From assembly GCF_031846515.1 (NCBI RefSeq), contig NZ_JAVRHO010000005.1:140647-204646 (forward strand): DNA of 64,000 bases, in the 5' to 3' direction. This DNA is from Autumnicola lenta (lineage in GTDB: Bacteria > Bacteroidota > Bacteroidia > Flavobacteriales > Flavobacteriaceae). Position numbers and translations under genes: made by a program. The notes beneath the pieces are model-generated. The model searched no databases. It was not told the origin of the DNA and worked only from the letters and a program-made list of their open reading frames with translations. Shown here one piece after another: positions 1 to 7,559 of the stretch (within the stretch, counting starts at the first letter, position 1; each line of letters opens with the position of its first letter).

Positions 1-101
1 TGATAAAAAATGGCTTCAGACCATATGCTGAAGAATGGTGGCATTATACTTTAAGGAATGAACCCTATCCAGACACCTACTTTGACTTTCCGGTTGAATA
101 A
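1..101 (+). CDS. D-alanyl-D-alanine dipeptidase (VanX/DdpX-like, M15D), 3' end only
   Basis: The last 33 residues of a gene entering from the left edge, read in the frame whose codons begin at position 3 and ending at the TAA at 99-101. The visible peptide contains EEWWHYTL followed by EPYPDTYFDFPV. This is the C-terminal signature of the VanX/DdpX zinc dipeptidases: Glu is the catalytic base and His the last zinc ligand. These enzymes cleave D-Ala-D-Ala and usually act in peptidoglycan turnover or dipeptide use, not vancomycin resistance, unless vanH/vanA neighbours exist. The N-terminus, any signal peptide and the other zinc ligands are outside the window. The gene converges with the ankyrin gene, 15 bp away. 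Confidence 0.85.
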   Translation, partial: IKNGFRPYAEEWWHYTLRNEPYPDTYFDFPVE

Positions 102-116
102 GATTTTAAAGGTTTA

Positions 117-581
117 TTACTCCAGTTTTACTGCTAACGATGTAAGATTTTGCATTTTTGCATGATTGTATGCAGTTTTTCCGTGGCTGTCCTTCAAAGA
201 TTTATCTGCGCCATTTTGCAAAAGCAACTCTGCCATTTTCTCCTGGCCAAAAGTAGCAGCAAAAATCAAGGCAGTAGCTCCATTGGAATTCTGGATATTA
301 ACGTCTGCTCCTTTCTGAATAAGAAGATTAGCGATTTGAGTGTGCCCTTTAAAGCAAACTCCCATTAACGCAGTATTTCCGGCAGCATCAAGTGCGTTCA
401 CATCTGCTCCCGAATCTAAAAGAAGTTCTGTGATTTCATGCTGCTCGTTATAGCTGGCTAAGACAAGAGGTGAAAATCCTTTAGAGTCTTTTTCTTCCAA
501 TAGAGCCGGATTTTCGGCAATCATGGCTTTTACCTCCTCTTTGTTTCCTGAACGGATACTGTCATAAAAATTCATATACAT
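117..581 (-). CDS. Ankyrin repeat protein
   Basis: A 154-residue protein made almost wholly of ankyrin repeats. At least three canonical units are visible (GFSPLVLASYNEQHEITELLL, then GNTALMGVCFKGH and GATALIFAATFGQ, each followed by a GADVN-type turn), with degenerate capping repeats at both ends. No signal peptide is seen, so it is probably a cytoplasmic protein-binding adaptor. A second Met two codons later is an equally good start. It converges with the dipeptidase gene. Short bacterial ankyrin proteins often sit beside a partner enzyme such as catalase, but no partner can be named here. Confidence 0.88.
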   Translation of the reverse strand: MYMNFYDSIRSGNKEEVKAMIAENPALLEEKDSKGFSPLVLASYNEQHEITELLLDSGADVNALDAAGNTALMGVCFKGHTQIANLLIQKGADVNIQNSNGATALIFAATFGQEKMAELLLQNGADKSLKDSHGKTAYNHAKMQNLTSLAVKLE

Positions 582-1109
582 ATAGATTATTTAAGAGGCC
601 TCCATAAAATGGCAATTATCGTCCTTAGCCTCCATGCTTCAGATGTACTGAAAATGTACTTTTTGACGACCTCTCTTTATTATTAAAATTGATCTTGTTT
701 TCCAGACCAAATTAAAAGATTGTGGAGAGAAAGCAGCTACTGCTTAATATTCTTATTTAATCTATCCATAAAACATGTTTATGATGGCAGTTTTAAACTA
801 TAGCTATTAATTATTAATAACTGATTTCCAGTAGAATTCTTCAGCGGATCACTTTTATATTAAACGGTCATGGAAAAAAGCCTGGTTTCCGGTTTGCTTT
901 TCTGAAGTAACAAATCGAACGCTAAGTGGATATAAAGACTTATCCCTTTTTTAAAATTACTTGTTTTGAATGATTTCTGTAAAGTAGATTTATAAATCAA
1001 AAATATTGCAGAAGCAGGCTCTAAAAAATGATCCTGATCACATTACGCTATTTCAGAATTGATTCCGAAAAGAACACTTTTATTTTCAGAGCAACTTCTT
1101 ATGTTGAGT
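582..1109. other. Intergenic stretch of 528 bp, no gene seen
   Basis: No convincing reading frame or RNA was found on either strand. The only feature is one copy of the dispersed GGCAATTATCGACC-type motif at 611-626. The rest is AT-rich and full of stops in all frames. It separates the ankyrin gene from the 3' end of the Moco operon, both on the minus strand. Confidence 0.6.
611..626 (+). repeat. Dispersed 16-bp motif, copy 1
   Basis: Matches GGCAATTATCGACCTT with one change (GTCC for GACC) and is preceded by AAAAT. It lies between two minus-strand genes yet reads on the plus strand, as all other intergenic copies do. Confidence 0.7.
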
Positions 1110-2024
1110 TTAATCATGTTTAAAGGCGGCAATTACCCTGAAGATATGCATAATAGCAGGAAACACAGCGTCCATAGACTCCTCTGCTCCTTTTGTAGAA
1201 CCGGGCAGGGCAAGCACCAGCGTATTCCCGATTAACCCGGATACAGAGCGCGATAACATGGAATACGGCGTTCTGTCCTGACCGTAAGCTCTAATAGCTT
1301 CTTCTATTCCCGGCACCGGCCGCTCCAATAGCGGTTTGATAGCTTCGGGCGTGACATCACGTGGAGAAAGACCTGTGCCCCCGGTAAGAATAACCAGGCT
1401 TACTTTTTCCTTACATTTCTGCTTTACCAGCTTCTGAATTCCGTCCTTCTCATCGGGAATGATAACGTAATCTTCAATTTCTACCTGATAGGTTTTCAAT
1501 TTTTCGATAATTGCCTTTCCGGCACGGTCTTCTTTTTTCCCGGCAGAAATGGAGTCTGAACATACGATAACACTCGCCGAAATTTTATTTTCTTCTACTA
1601 CTTTTCTATAGTCGGTTTTGCCTCCCTTTTTTTCGAGAAGCTTAATATTTTCAATACTAATTCCTTTATCTATCGGCTTAAGCATATCGTACATGGTAAT
1701 TGCAACCACAGAAGCGGCGTGCATGGCCTCTACCTCTACCCCGGTTTTATAAATAGTGTGGATTTCCACTTTAATTTTAACCATAAGCTCTTCAATTTCG
1801 TAAGTTATCCCTGTGTACTCAATAGGCAAGGGATGGCAATCTGGAATCATATCGCTGGTGCGCTTTGCAGCAAAGAGTCCGGCAGTTTTTGCCATTTCAA
1901 AAACATCTCCTTTAGGAACTTTTTTCTGTTCTATGGCTTGAATTGTTTCGGGGCTACTCACCCGCACGACCGCCTGCGCGATAGCTTTTCTAAGCGTATT
2001 TGTTTTATGCGTAATATTAACCAT
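1110..2024 (-). CDS. moaCB: Bifunctional MoaC-MogA molybdenum cofactor protein
   Basis: A 304-residue fusion. Residues 1-145 are MoaC (cyclic pyranopterin monophosphate synthase), with DCHPLPI at 62-68, GVEVEAM at 95-101 and the catalytic-loop region KKGGKTD near 132-138. Residues about 148-304 are a MogA/MoaB domain (molybdopterin adenylyltransferase), with TGGTGLSPRDVTPEA near 214-228 and a later LPGSTKGA. MoaC makes cPMP from the MoaA product; MogA adenylates molybdopterin before Mo insertion by MoeA. Fusing an early and a late step is known in Bacteroidota. It is the last gene of the minus-strand Moco operon and starts 14 bp after moaE ends. Confidence 0.95.
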   Translation of the reverse strand: MVNITHKTNTLRKAIAQAVVRVSSPETIQAIEQKKVPKGDVFEMAKTAGLFAAKRTSDMIPDCHPLPIEYTGITYEIEELMVKIKVEIHTIYKTGVEVEAMHAASVVAITMYDMLKPIDKGISIENIKLLEKKGGKTDYRKVVEENKISASVIVCSDSISAGKKEDRAGKAIIEKLKTYQVEIEDYVIIPDEKDGIQKLVKQKCKEKVSLVILTGGTGLSPRDVTPEAIKPLLERPVPGIEEAIRAYGQDRTPYSMLSRSVSGLIGNTLVLALPGSTKGAEESMDAVFPAIMHIFRVIAAFKHD

Positions 2025-2038
2025 TGCCTTTCTTGCTT

Positions 2039-2479
2039 CTATTTGTTTACTTTCCAGGATTCTTCACTGCTCTCCAAAATCTCTTTTCCCCATACCGGCA
2101 GTTCTTTTTTAATGCGCTCTACCAGCTCATCACACGCATCCATTGCCGGCCTGCGATGTTTTGACGAGGTGAAAACAAACAGGCAGATCTCTCCTGTTTT
2201 CACTTCTCCCAGGCTGTGGTAAATATGCATACAGGTAAGATCGAACTTCTCAAAAATAGCTTCCCTTATTTCAAAAGCTTTTTGCAGCGCCATTTCTTCG
2301 TAACAGGTGTATTCTATCGCCCTTACAGAGCTACCGTCTATCTCGTCTGCCCTCACCTGACCAAGGAAAATTGAATGTCCGCCAATATTGGTTTTCTTAT
2401 TGTGATTCTGAATAGAGGTCGCTATTTTCTCACTGGAGATGGGTCCTTCTACAAATATGTTTTTCGGTTTACGCGCCAT
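2039..2479 (-). CDS. moaE: Molybdopterin synthase catalytic subunit MoaE
   Basis: A 146-residue protein of normal MoaE length. Family marks include the FLGQVRADEIDG region, EYTCYEEMA, and the SSKHRRPAMDACDELVERIK segment followed by LPVWGKE, which carries the active-site lysines and the substrate-binding arginine. MoaE takes sulfur from the C-terminal thiocarboxylate of MoaD to convert cPMP into molybdopterin. Its start overlaps the end of moeB by 11 bp, so the genes are probably translationally coupled. MoaD, its partner, is two genes upstream. Confidence 0.95.
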   Translation of the reverse strand: MARKPKNIFVEGPISSEKIATSIQNHNKKTNIGGHSIFLGQVRADEIDGSSVRAIEYTCYEEMALQKAFEIREAIFEKFDLTCMHIYHSLGEVKTGEICLFVFTSSKHRRPAMDACDELVERIKKELPVWGKEILESSEESWKVNK

Positions 2480-3569
2480 GGTTTTCTTTTTTTAAGGGTG
2501 AAGAAGGATGCAATATCCCTCCTTCTACAGAAAAAATCTTTTTCTCCGGAAATTTAATTTTCAGCTCTTCAGCCATTTTTTGGCTTCTTGCACCCGATTT
2601 ACAGAACAACAGAATATTTTCAAAAGTCTCTATCTGCGTCTGATCCTTTACCAGAACAGACATTGGGATTTTTTCTATTTCTGAATTCTCTACTCCCGGT
2701 TCTTCATTTAATTCCCGAATATCTATTAACACAGAATTTTTCAAATTTCGTGTCCAGTCGAAAGCCTTTTCCCAGCTGATGCTTTCCGCTACACCACAGT
2801 TAATTTCATAATTAGCCGCTTTAAAAGCTTCTTTACTCACCGGAATCTTTTTACGGCCCTCCGGATTTGCTTCTGCCTTGATTTCAAAGAAAGAAGTGGT
2901 TTTCAGGTTGTAAAACAATATCTTATTGGAAAGCACCGTCCCCACTCCCGATAGTAATTTAATAGCTTCAGTGGCCTGTAAAGTTCCAATAAGCCCCGGA
3001 AGCACTCCGAGTACTCCCGTTTCACTGCAATTGGGAATTTCATTTGATGAAGGCGGATGTGGATATACATCCCGATAGTTTATAGGATCCTCTCCATAAT
3101 TGAAAACCGCAAGCTGACCTTCATATTGATAAATCGCACCCATTATTAATGGTTTACCTAGTAAAAAGCAGGCATCGTTTATCATGTATCGTGTCCCAAA
3201 ATTGTCTGTCCCGTCCAAAACCAAGTCATATTCTGAAATCACCTCCAGGGCATTTTCGGGAGTAAGAAATTGTGGAATAATTCTAAAAGCAACATCAGGA
3301 TATTTTTGTTGTAAAACAGAAGCTGCTGTTTGAGCTTTAGGTTTCCCAACGTCGGCTTGTCCGTACAGGGTTTGTCGGTTAAGATTGGATTCGCTTATGG
3401 TATCTCCATCTGCAATCCCTATCGTTCCTACACCGGCCGCGGCAATATGTAGCAAAGCCGGACAACCAAGTCCTCCTGCTCCAACTACGAGCACTTTTGC
3501 TCCGGACAATTTTTCCTGCCCCTGGATTCCAAAATCAGGTAATATTGTCTGTCTGTCGAACCTGCTCAT
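2469..3569 (-). CDS. moeB: MoeB/ThiF-type adenylyltransferase with C-terminal rhodanese domain
   Basis: A 366-residue E1-like enzyme that activates the MoaD C-terminus. Residues 1-235 are the ThiF/MoeB fold: nucleotide loop GAGGLG at 30-35, NLNRQ near 62-66, LDGTDN at 118-123 and CSETGVLG from Cys181. Residues about 265-360 are a rhodanese domain with the active-site loop LLFCKSGARS (Cys323), which can deliver sulfur. The two CxxC zinc knuckles of E. coli MoeB are not visible, so this form probably folds without zinc. Its start overlaps moaD by 4 bp. It could also serve ThiS-type sulfur carriers, but the operon points to MoaD. Confidence 0.92.
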   Translation of the reverse strand: MSRFDRQTILPDFGIQGQEKLSGAKVLVVGAGGLGCPALLHIAAAGVGTIGIADGDTISESNLNRQTLYGQADVGKPKAQTAASVLQQKYPDVAFRIIPQFLTPENALEVISEYDLVLDGTDNFGTRYMINDACFLLGKPLIMGAIYQYEGQLAVFNYGEDPINYRDVYPHPPSSNEIPNCSETGVLGVLPGLIGTLQATEAIKLLSGVGTVLSNKILFYNLKTTSFFEIKAEANPEGRKKIPVSKEAFKAANYEINCGVAESISWEKAFDWTRNLKNSVLIDIRELNEEPGVENSEIEKIPMSVLVKDQTQIETFENILLFCKSGARSQKMAEELKIKFPEKKIFSVEGGILHPSSPLKKENHGA

Positions 3570-3802
3570 CCTCCTGAAAATGGTGGTAACAATGCAATTT
3601 CCTCATTTCCGTTAAGTGCGGTATTTTCCTGCACTATCTGCTGATTTACCGCTAGTGAAAAGTTCTGGGATTCCAGTTGAGGATATTTTGCTTTTAATCT
3701 ATCCAGAAGCTCTTTGGTATTCTGGTAGTAAGGAAACTGAAATTCTGACGCCTCAAGCTTTTCTGCTAGCATTCCAAAGGCTTTTATATTAAGTTGTTCC
3801 AT
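3566..3802 (-). CDS. moaD: Molybdopterin synthase sulfur carrier subunit MoaD
   Basis: A 78-residue ubiquitin-fold protein ending in PPFSGG. The terminal Gly-Gly is the site of adenylation by MoeB and of thiocarboxylate formation. Length and the EIALLPPFSGG ending are typical. It overlaps moeB by 4 bp and mobA by 19 bp, so the three are tightly coupled. It works in the cytoplasm with MoaE. Confidence 0.94.
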   Translation of the reverse strand: MEQLNIKAFGMLAEKLEASEFQFPYYQNTKELLDRLKAKYPQLESQNFSLAVNQQIVQENTALNGNEEIALLPPFSGG

Positions 3803-4374
3803 CGTTTCTCTGCTTCTCTAAATTCTTCCTGCGTGTTGATATTACGGAAATATTCAGTCGTTTTGCTAAAACCGGAAGATACTAAAGTATGCTTGTTTTT
3901 TAAAATGAAATCTGTCATTTTCAATTCTTCAGAAGCAATAGCATCCTCCACTTTTTTCTTTAGTTTTACAGGATAAAGGGCAAACAATGGATTAATCCCT
4001 TGCCCTACCAGGGGCGCAATGATTTCCTCAATATCTACTTCCGAAGTAAGATTTTTCACTCCTACTTCAGTTAGAAAAGGCATGTCGCAACTTACCAGGA
4101 AAACAACATCTGCTGAAGTGTTTTGAAAGGCCGAAAGGAGACCGCCCATTGGGCCTTTTTCCTTTACCACATCTGGAAATACTGAAACTCCAAATTGATT
4201 ATACTCCGGATTATTGGCAATAATTTTTACAGGTAAACCTGCTTTTTTTAAAGTTTTTAGCACATAAGATATCATAGGCTTCCCCTCCATCAGCATCAAT
4301 CCTTTATCGCATCCCATACGGCTGCTTTTTCCCCCGGCAAGTACGAAAGCTTCTATTTTTACTTTAGGGTTCAA
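3784..4374 (-). CDS. mobA: Molybdenum cofactor guanylyltransferase MobA
   Basis: A 196-residue nucleotidyltransferase. The N-terminal signature LAGGKSSRMGCDKGL (residues 12-26) binds GTP, and VSCDMPFL is the metal-binding segment. MobA adds GMP to Mo-molybdopterin to give the guanine dinucleotide cofactor used by DMSO-reductase-family enzymes such as nitrate reductases. Its presence suggests that the host has such enzymes, though none is in this window. The start overlaps the upstream transporter gene by 4 bp. Confidence 0.93.
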   Translation of the reverse strand: MNPKVKIEAFVLAGGKSSRMGCDKGLMLMEGKPMISYVLKTLKKAGLPVKIIANNPEYNQFGVSVFPDVVKEKGPMGGLLSAFQNTSADVVFLVSCDMPFLTEVGVKNLTSEVDIEEIIAPLVGQGINPLFALYPVKLKKKVEDAIASEELKMTDFILKNKHTLVSSGFSKTTEYFRNINTQEEFREAEKRWNNLI

Positions 4375-5108
4375 GAAAGTATCAGTTTAATTGCTGCTCC
4401 CGCCAGGACAAAAGTGAGCAGATTTTTAACTAATTGTACATTAAAGCGGTGAGAACCGTAATAGCTGCCCAGCATCCCCGCTACCACTGTAGGCGGAATA
4501 AAGATCCAGAGTGATTTATCAAAAGAAAAACTGAAACCAAGAGTGCCAATATATCCCGCCACAGAATTCACAAATATGAATAAAGCGCTTAGAGCTGCTG
4601 TTTGCCTGATGTTTGTCCAGCCCAGCATGAGTACGAGCGGAGAAAGAATAATTCCACCGCCAATTCCTATTAACCCGGAAAAGAAACCGATTAAAATTCC
4701 AATAAGTGGCGGCAACCAAAAATTGTTTGCTACAGTTCTGGATTCGCTTTGAGGAAAAACCCCGAGAAACCGAAAAACGGGAAATAACAAGAGTACCCCC
4801 AGGATTTTCATATAAAGTGCTGTGTCTACCATCACCATTCCCCCTACAAAAGCTGCGGGCATCGAAAATATCACCAGTTGTAGAAATAGTTTCTGTGGAA
4901 ATTCGCAGGTTTTGCGGTGGTTTAGAAAAGCAATAAATGAAATTATGATATTCATTAAAAGTGCAGTGGGCCTTATTTCCTCTGGTGCAAACCCGGCAAG
5001 CGCCAAAATCATCAAATAACTGCTCGCGCCACCATGTCCCACCGAAGCATAGAAAAAAGCGGCCACCGGTAATAAGAGGATTAAATAAAAAATCACGTCT
5101 GCGGACAT
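4371..5108 (-). CDS. TauE/SafE family membrane transporter
   Basis: A 245-residue inner-membrane protein with about seven or eight hydrophobic segments. It carries the family's two-fold repeat, seen as VGHGGASSYL near residue 25 and GLIGIGGGIILSPLVL in the second half. TauE/SafE proteins export or import sulfur-containing anions such as sulfite, sulfoacetate or thiosulfate. It overlaps mobA by 4 bp, so it is part of the Moco operon. This suggests a role tied to sulfur handling or oxyanions for Moco enzymes, but the substrate cannot be read from sequence. No ModABC molybdate importer is in the window. Confidence 0.88.
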   Translation of the reverse strand: MSADVIFYLILLLPVAAFFYASVGHGGASSYLMILALAGFAPEEIRPTALLMNIIISFIAFLNHRKTCEFPQKLFLQLVIFSMPAAFVGGMVMVDTALYMKILGVLLLFPVFRFLGVFPQSESRTVANNFWLPPLIGILIGFFSGLIGIGGGIILSPLVLMLGWTNIRQTAALSALFIFVNSVAGYIGTLGFSFSFDKSLWIFIPPTVVAGMLGSYYGSHRFNVQLVKNLLTFVLAGAAIKLILS

Positions 5109-5153
5109 TAAAAAAGAATTAGATGCTCTAAAAATAGCAAATCCAGAAGTAGT

Positions 5154-5249
5154 CTAAAATAATACCTTCAAAATAATTAAGGTAAAAAGAATGATTGCCA
5201 GGCTAAGGCCGGTAATCTTCTTGTTTTCTTTATTGAAAAAATCTCCCAT
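5154..5249 (-). CDS. 31-residue single-span membrane peptide, leads the Moco operon
   Basis: A short frame from ATG (5247-5249) to TAG (5154-5156). The N-terminus is charged (MGDFFNKENKKITG), followed by a wholly hydrophobic stretch of about 16 residues and the end LKVLF. This is the pattern of a small inner-membrane protein with its N-terminus in the cytoplasm. It ends 45 bp before the TauE/SafE gene on the same strand, so it is probably cotranscribed. Function is unknown. Clean charged-then-hydrophobic design argues that it is real, but with so few codons chance cannot be excluded. Confidence 0.55.
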   Translation of the reverse strand: MGDFFNKENKKITGLSLAIILFTLIILKVLF

Positions 5250-5483
5250 TGATGCTATACGTTTCAGTTAAATGAAGGTAATAAATGGTCTTGAAAATCA
5301 GCTTCTTTAGAACCAGTAAAATTATGATAAAAGAGTCAGCGAAATATATAAAAAAAGTAAAATGTCAAATATTGCAATTTTCGATATCCTCGTTTCGTGA
5401 TGGTTTCTGTATTAAATTACTAAATGCAAATACTATGAATATTCAGGATTTTTTTTCTAAATTCCTCTGAAAAGCATAAAACT

Positions 5484-5831
5484 ATGGATAAAGAAGAAGA
5501 ACAAAAGTCGATAAGAAATGAATTTTACGATAATGTGAATATGGCTCCCAAAGAGCTGGAAGAGTGGTTAAAAACAGAAGAATCTAAATCTGTAGGCCAG
5601 GACAGCGGGAGCGGCGAATCCATCGGGCATAAATCGGGAAAGAAAATCATTGATATCAAAAACAAAAATAAAGATGAATTAACCAAATCAGATTATGAGC
5701 ATATGAAGAAGGTGAACAGTTATGTTAGCCGGCATACCGCACAAGGTCCTTCTTCAGATAAAAAAGAATCTCCGTGGAGGTATTCTTTAATGAACTGGGG
5801 TCATGATCCCTGTAAAAATGGCGGGTGCTAG
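5484..5831 (+). CDS. DUF3140 family protein
   Basis: A 115-residue acidic and basic soluble protein. It matches the DUF3140 pattern: NMAPKELEEWL near residue 20, GESIGHKSGKKIIDI in the middle, LTKSDYEHMKKVNSYVSRH, and the closing WRYSLMNWGHDPCK. No enzyme motif, signal peptide or membrane span is seen. The function of the family is not established. The ATG chosen is the first in the frame. It converges with the photolyase-family gene. Confidence 0.85.
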   Translation: MDKEEEQKSIRNEFYDNVNMAPKELEEWLKTEESKSVGQDSGSGESIGHKSGKKIIDIKNKNKDELTKSDYEHMKKVNSYVSRHTAQGPSSDKKESPWRYSLMNWGHDPCKNGGC

Positions 5832-5874
5832 TACACAGCGTCTTCCGAAGAGAAAAAAGACAGGTTCGAAATTT

Positions 5875-5890
5875 CGCAATTGTCGACCTT
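5875..5890 (+). repeat. Dispersed 16-bp motif, copy 2
   Basis: CGCAATTGTCGACCTT, two differences from the common form, preceded by GAAATTT. It sits in the 78-bp gap between the convergent DUF3140 and photolyase-family genes. Confidence 0.6.
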
Positions 5891-5909
5891 GCTTTTCAAG
5901 TACCACTTA

Positions 5910-7388
5910 CTACAGGCTAACCAGAAATTCATCTGCTTTTCGATGTATGGAGATTTGTTTGTTATTGTCCCATTTGTCGAAGGTTCCCATCAGCATTCTG
6001 AGCCTTGGATTTTTCAGAAAAAAATTACGATGAGTATCCAAAAAACGCCAGAATAAAGCATCCCAGACTTCCTGCCAGTCGCCTTTGGGATAGTCGCTCA
6101 TTTTCATAAGATAATTGCTTCCGCTAATATAAGGTTTAGTAGACATCATCCCTCCATCTGCAAACTGGCTCATGCCATAAACGTTGGGCACCATCACCCA
6201 ATCATACGCATCTATAAACAACTCCATAAACCACCGGTAAACCTCGTCGGGATGAAATTCGCAAAGCAACATAAGGTTGCCCAGCACCATCAATCGCTCT
6301 ATATGGTGGCAGTAGCCTGTTTTCAGCACCTTTTTGATGGTCTCATCTACGGGAACAATTCCTGTGGAGCCATCGTAAAAGCTTTTCGGAATTTTTCTGG
6401 TAAAGCCCCAATAATTCCTGGTTCGTTCTTCCCTACCCTTTGTCACGTAAACCCCTCTGATAAATTCCCGCCATCCAACAATTTGCCTGATAAATCCTTC
6501 CAGGGAATTTATTGGAATAGCATTGTATGAGTTAAAATCTAGGGTCTGCTCAATAACTTGCGCTGGGGTAAGTAAACCAATATTTAGCATGGGTGTGAGT
6601 AAACTGTGATTTAGCAGCATTTCTTTATGCACAATGGCATCTTCATAATCCCCAAACTCTGCCATTCGATAGTCCAGAAACTGGATTAGCCATTCCTCAC
6701 TTTCTGAATAGTTCATGGGATAATTTACCTCTTCGCTAAGAAATCCAGGGTTTTCAGAAAAGTGCTGATTGGTATAAGCGCGTGCTTCCCGAATATATTG
6801 ATTTGGAAGCGGAAATGTGGTTTTGATTACCGGCTTTGTTTTTGGATACTTTTTGCGATTCTCTTCATCAAAAGACCATTTACCACCTTCGGGACCTCCG
6901 GTTTTATCTATTAATATCCTTCTCTTTATTCTTTCCTGTTTATAAAATTCAGTTTGAAAAAACTTCTTTTTTTCAGGTTTAAAAAAAACTTCCAGGTCTT
7001 CGTTGGTATTCAGAAACATCGGGGATTCTAAAATACTAAGCTCAATTTTCAGTTTTTCGCAACTTGTCTTCAATCTTCTGGTTAACCAATCGTCAACAGG
7101 ATCGACAACGGCTATGGATTTAACTTCAAGACCATTTAAATGCACAATTAGCTGCCTAATATCTGCTTCCTGTTGCTGAGATTCAAAATACTTTACTGAA
7201 AAGCCATTTTTGAGCAAAAAATCCTGATAAAATTTCATAGTTGCTCTATGAAAGGCAATTTTTTGTTTGTGGAATTTAAATTGATTGAAGAATAGACTTT
7301 CTTCTATCAAATAAAAATCCCCTTCTATGGAAAAGAGTGGATTTGATTCAAATAATTGATTTGGAAAAATTAATTTTGCGGTACTCAT
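5910..7388 (-). CDS. Cryptochrome/photolyase family protein (FeS-BCP clade) lacking the cluster cysteines
   Basis: A 492-residue flavoprotein of the prokaryotic (6-4) photolyase group (PhrB-like). The N-terminal alpha/beta antenna domain contains DPVDDWLTRRL (96-106). The C-terminal helical FAD domain has VGWREFIRGVY (304-314), GYCHHIERLM (358-367) with the conserved His pair, and NVYGMSQFADGG (402-413). Family members bind [4Fe-4S] through four Cys, two in a SDYCKGC-like motif. Here that motif reads SDYPKGDW (431-438), and the aligned first and last Cys positions also lack Cys. Fold and FAD site look intact, so it may still repair UV photoproducts or sense light. The gene is alone between unrelated neighbours. 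Confidence 0.88.
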   Translation of the reverse strand: MSTAKLIFPNQLFESNPLFSIEGDFYLIEESLFFNQFKFHKQKIAFHRATMKFYQDFLLKNGFSVKYFESQQQEADIRQLIVHLNGLEVKSIAVVDPVDDWLTRRLKTSCEKLKIELSILESPMFLNTNEDLEVFFKPEKKKFFQTEFYKQERIKRRILIDKTGGPEGGKWSFDEENRKKYPKTKPVIKTTFPLPNQYIREARAYTNQHFSENPGFLSEEVNYPMNYSESEEWLIQFLDYRMAEFGDYEDAIVHKEMLLNHSLLTPMLNIGLLTPAQVIEQTLDFNSYNAIPINSLEGFIRQIVGWREFIRGVYVTKGREERTRNYWGFTRKIPKSFYDGSTGIVPVDETIKKVLKTGYCHHIERLMVLGNLMLLCEFHPDEVYRWFMELFIDAYDWVMVPNVYGMSQFADGGMMSTKPYISGSNYLMKMSDYPKGDWQEVWDALFWRFLDTHRNFFLKNPRLRMLMGTFDKWDNNKQISIHRKADEFLVSL

Positions 7389-7457
7389 TTTCCGAATTTC
7401 TATTTCTTCTGCATTTTATATCACTATGAAATTCTTCCCAGATCAGCCTCCAGATTT

Positions 7458-7473
7458 GACAATTATCGACCTG
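7458..7473 (+). repeat. Dispersed 16-bp motif, copy 3
   Basis: GACAATTATCGACCTG, followed by CAGGAAA. The same extension follows copy 5 at 12151, so these two copies share a longer core. It lies about 70 bp upstream of the photolyase-family start. Confidence 0.65.
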
Positions 7474-7559
7474 CAGGAAAATAAATTTCATAGGATTGCT
7501 CTTTGTATGATTCTTTACTGAATATCCTGCTTTCTATTAGCAGAGGATCCAGGATTTTA

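Noticed and set aside
1501..1520. A reverse-sense copy of the dispersed motif (TTCGATAATTGCC) within the MoaC-MogA gene
   Set aside because: It is explained by the codons of AIIEK and lacks the rest of the motif; in-gene look-alikes at 24745, 35934, 39658, 47709 and 55336 were also left out of the count.
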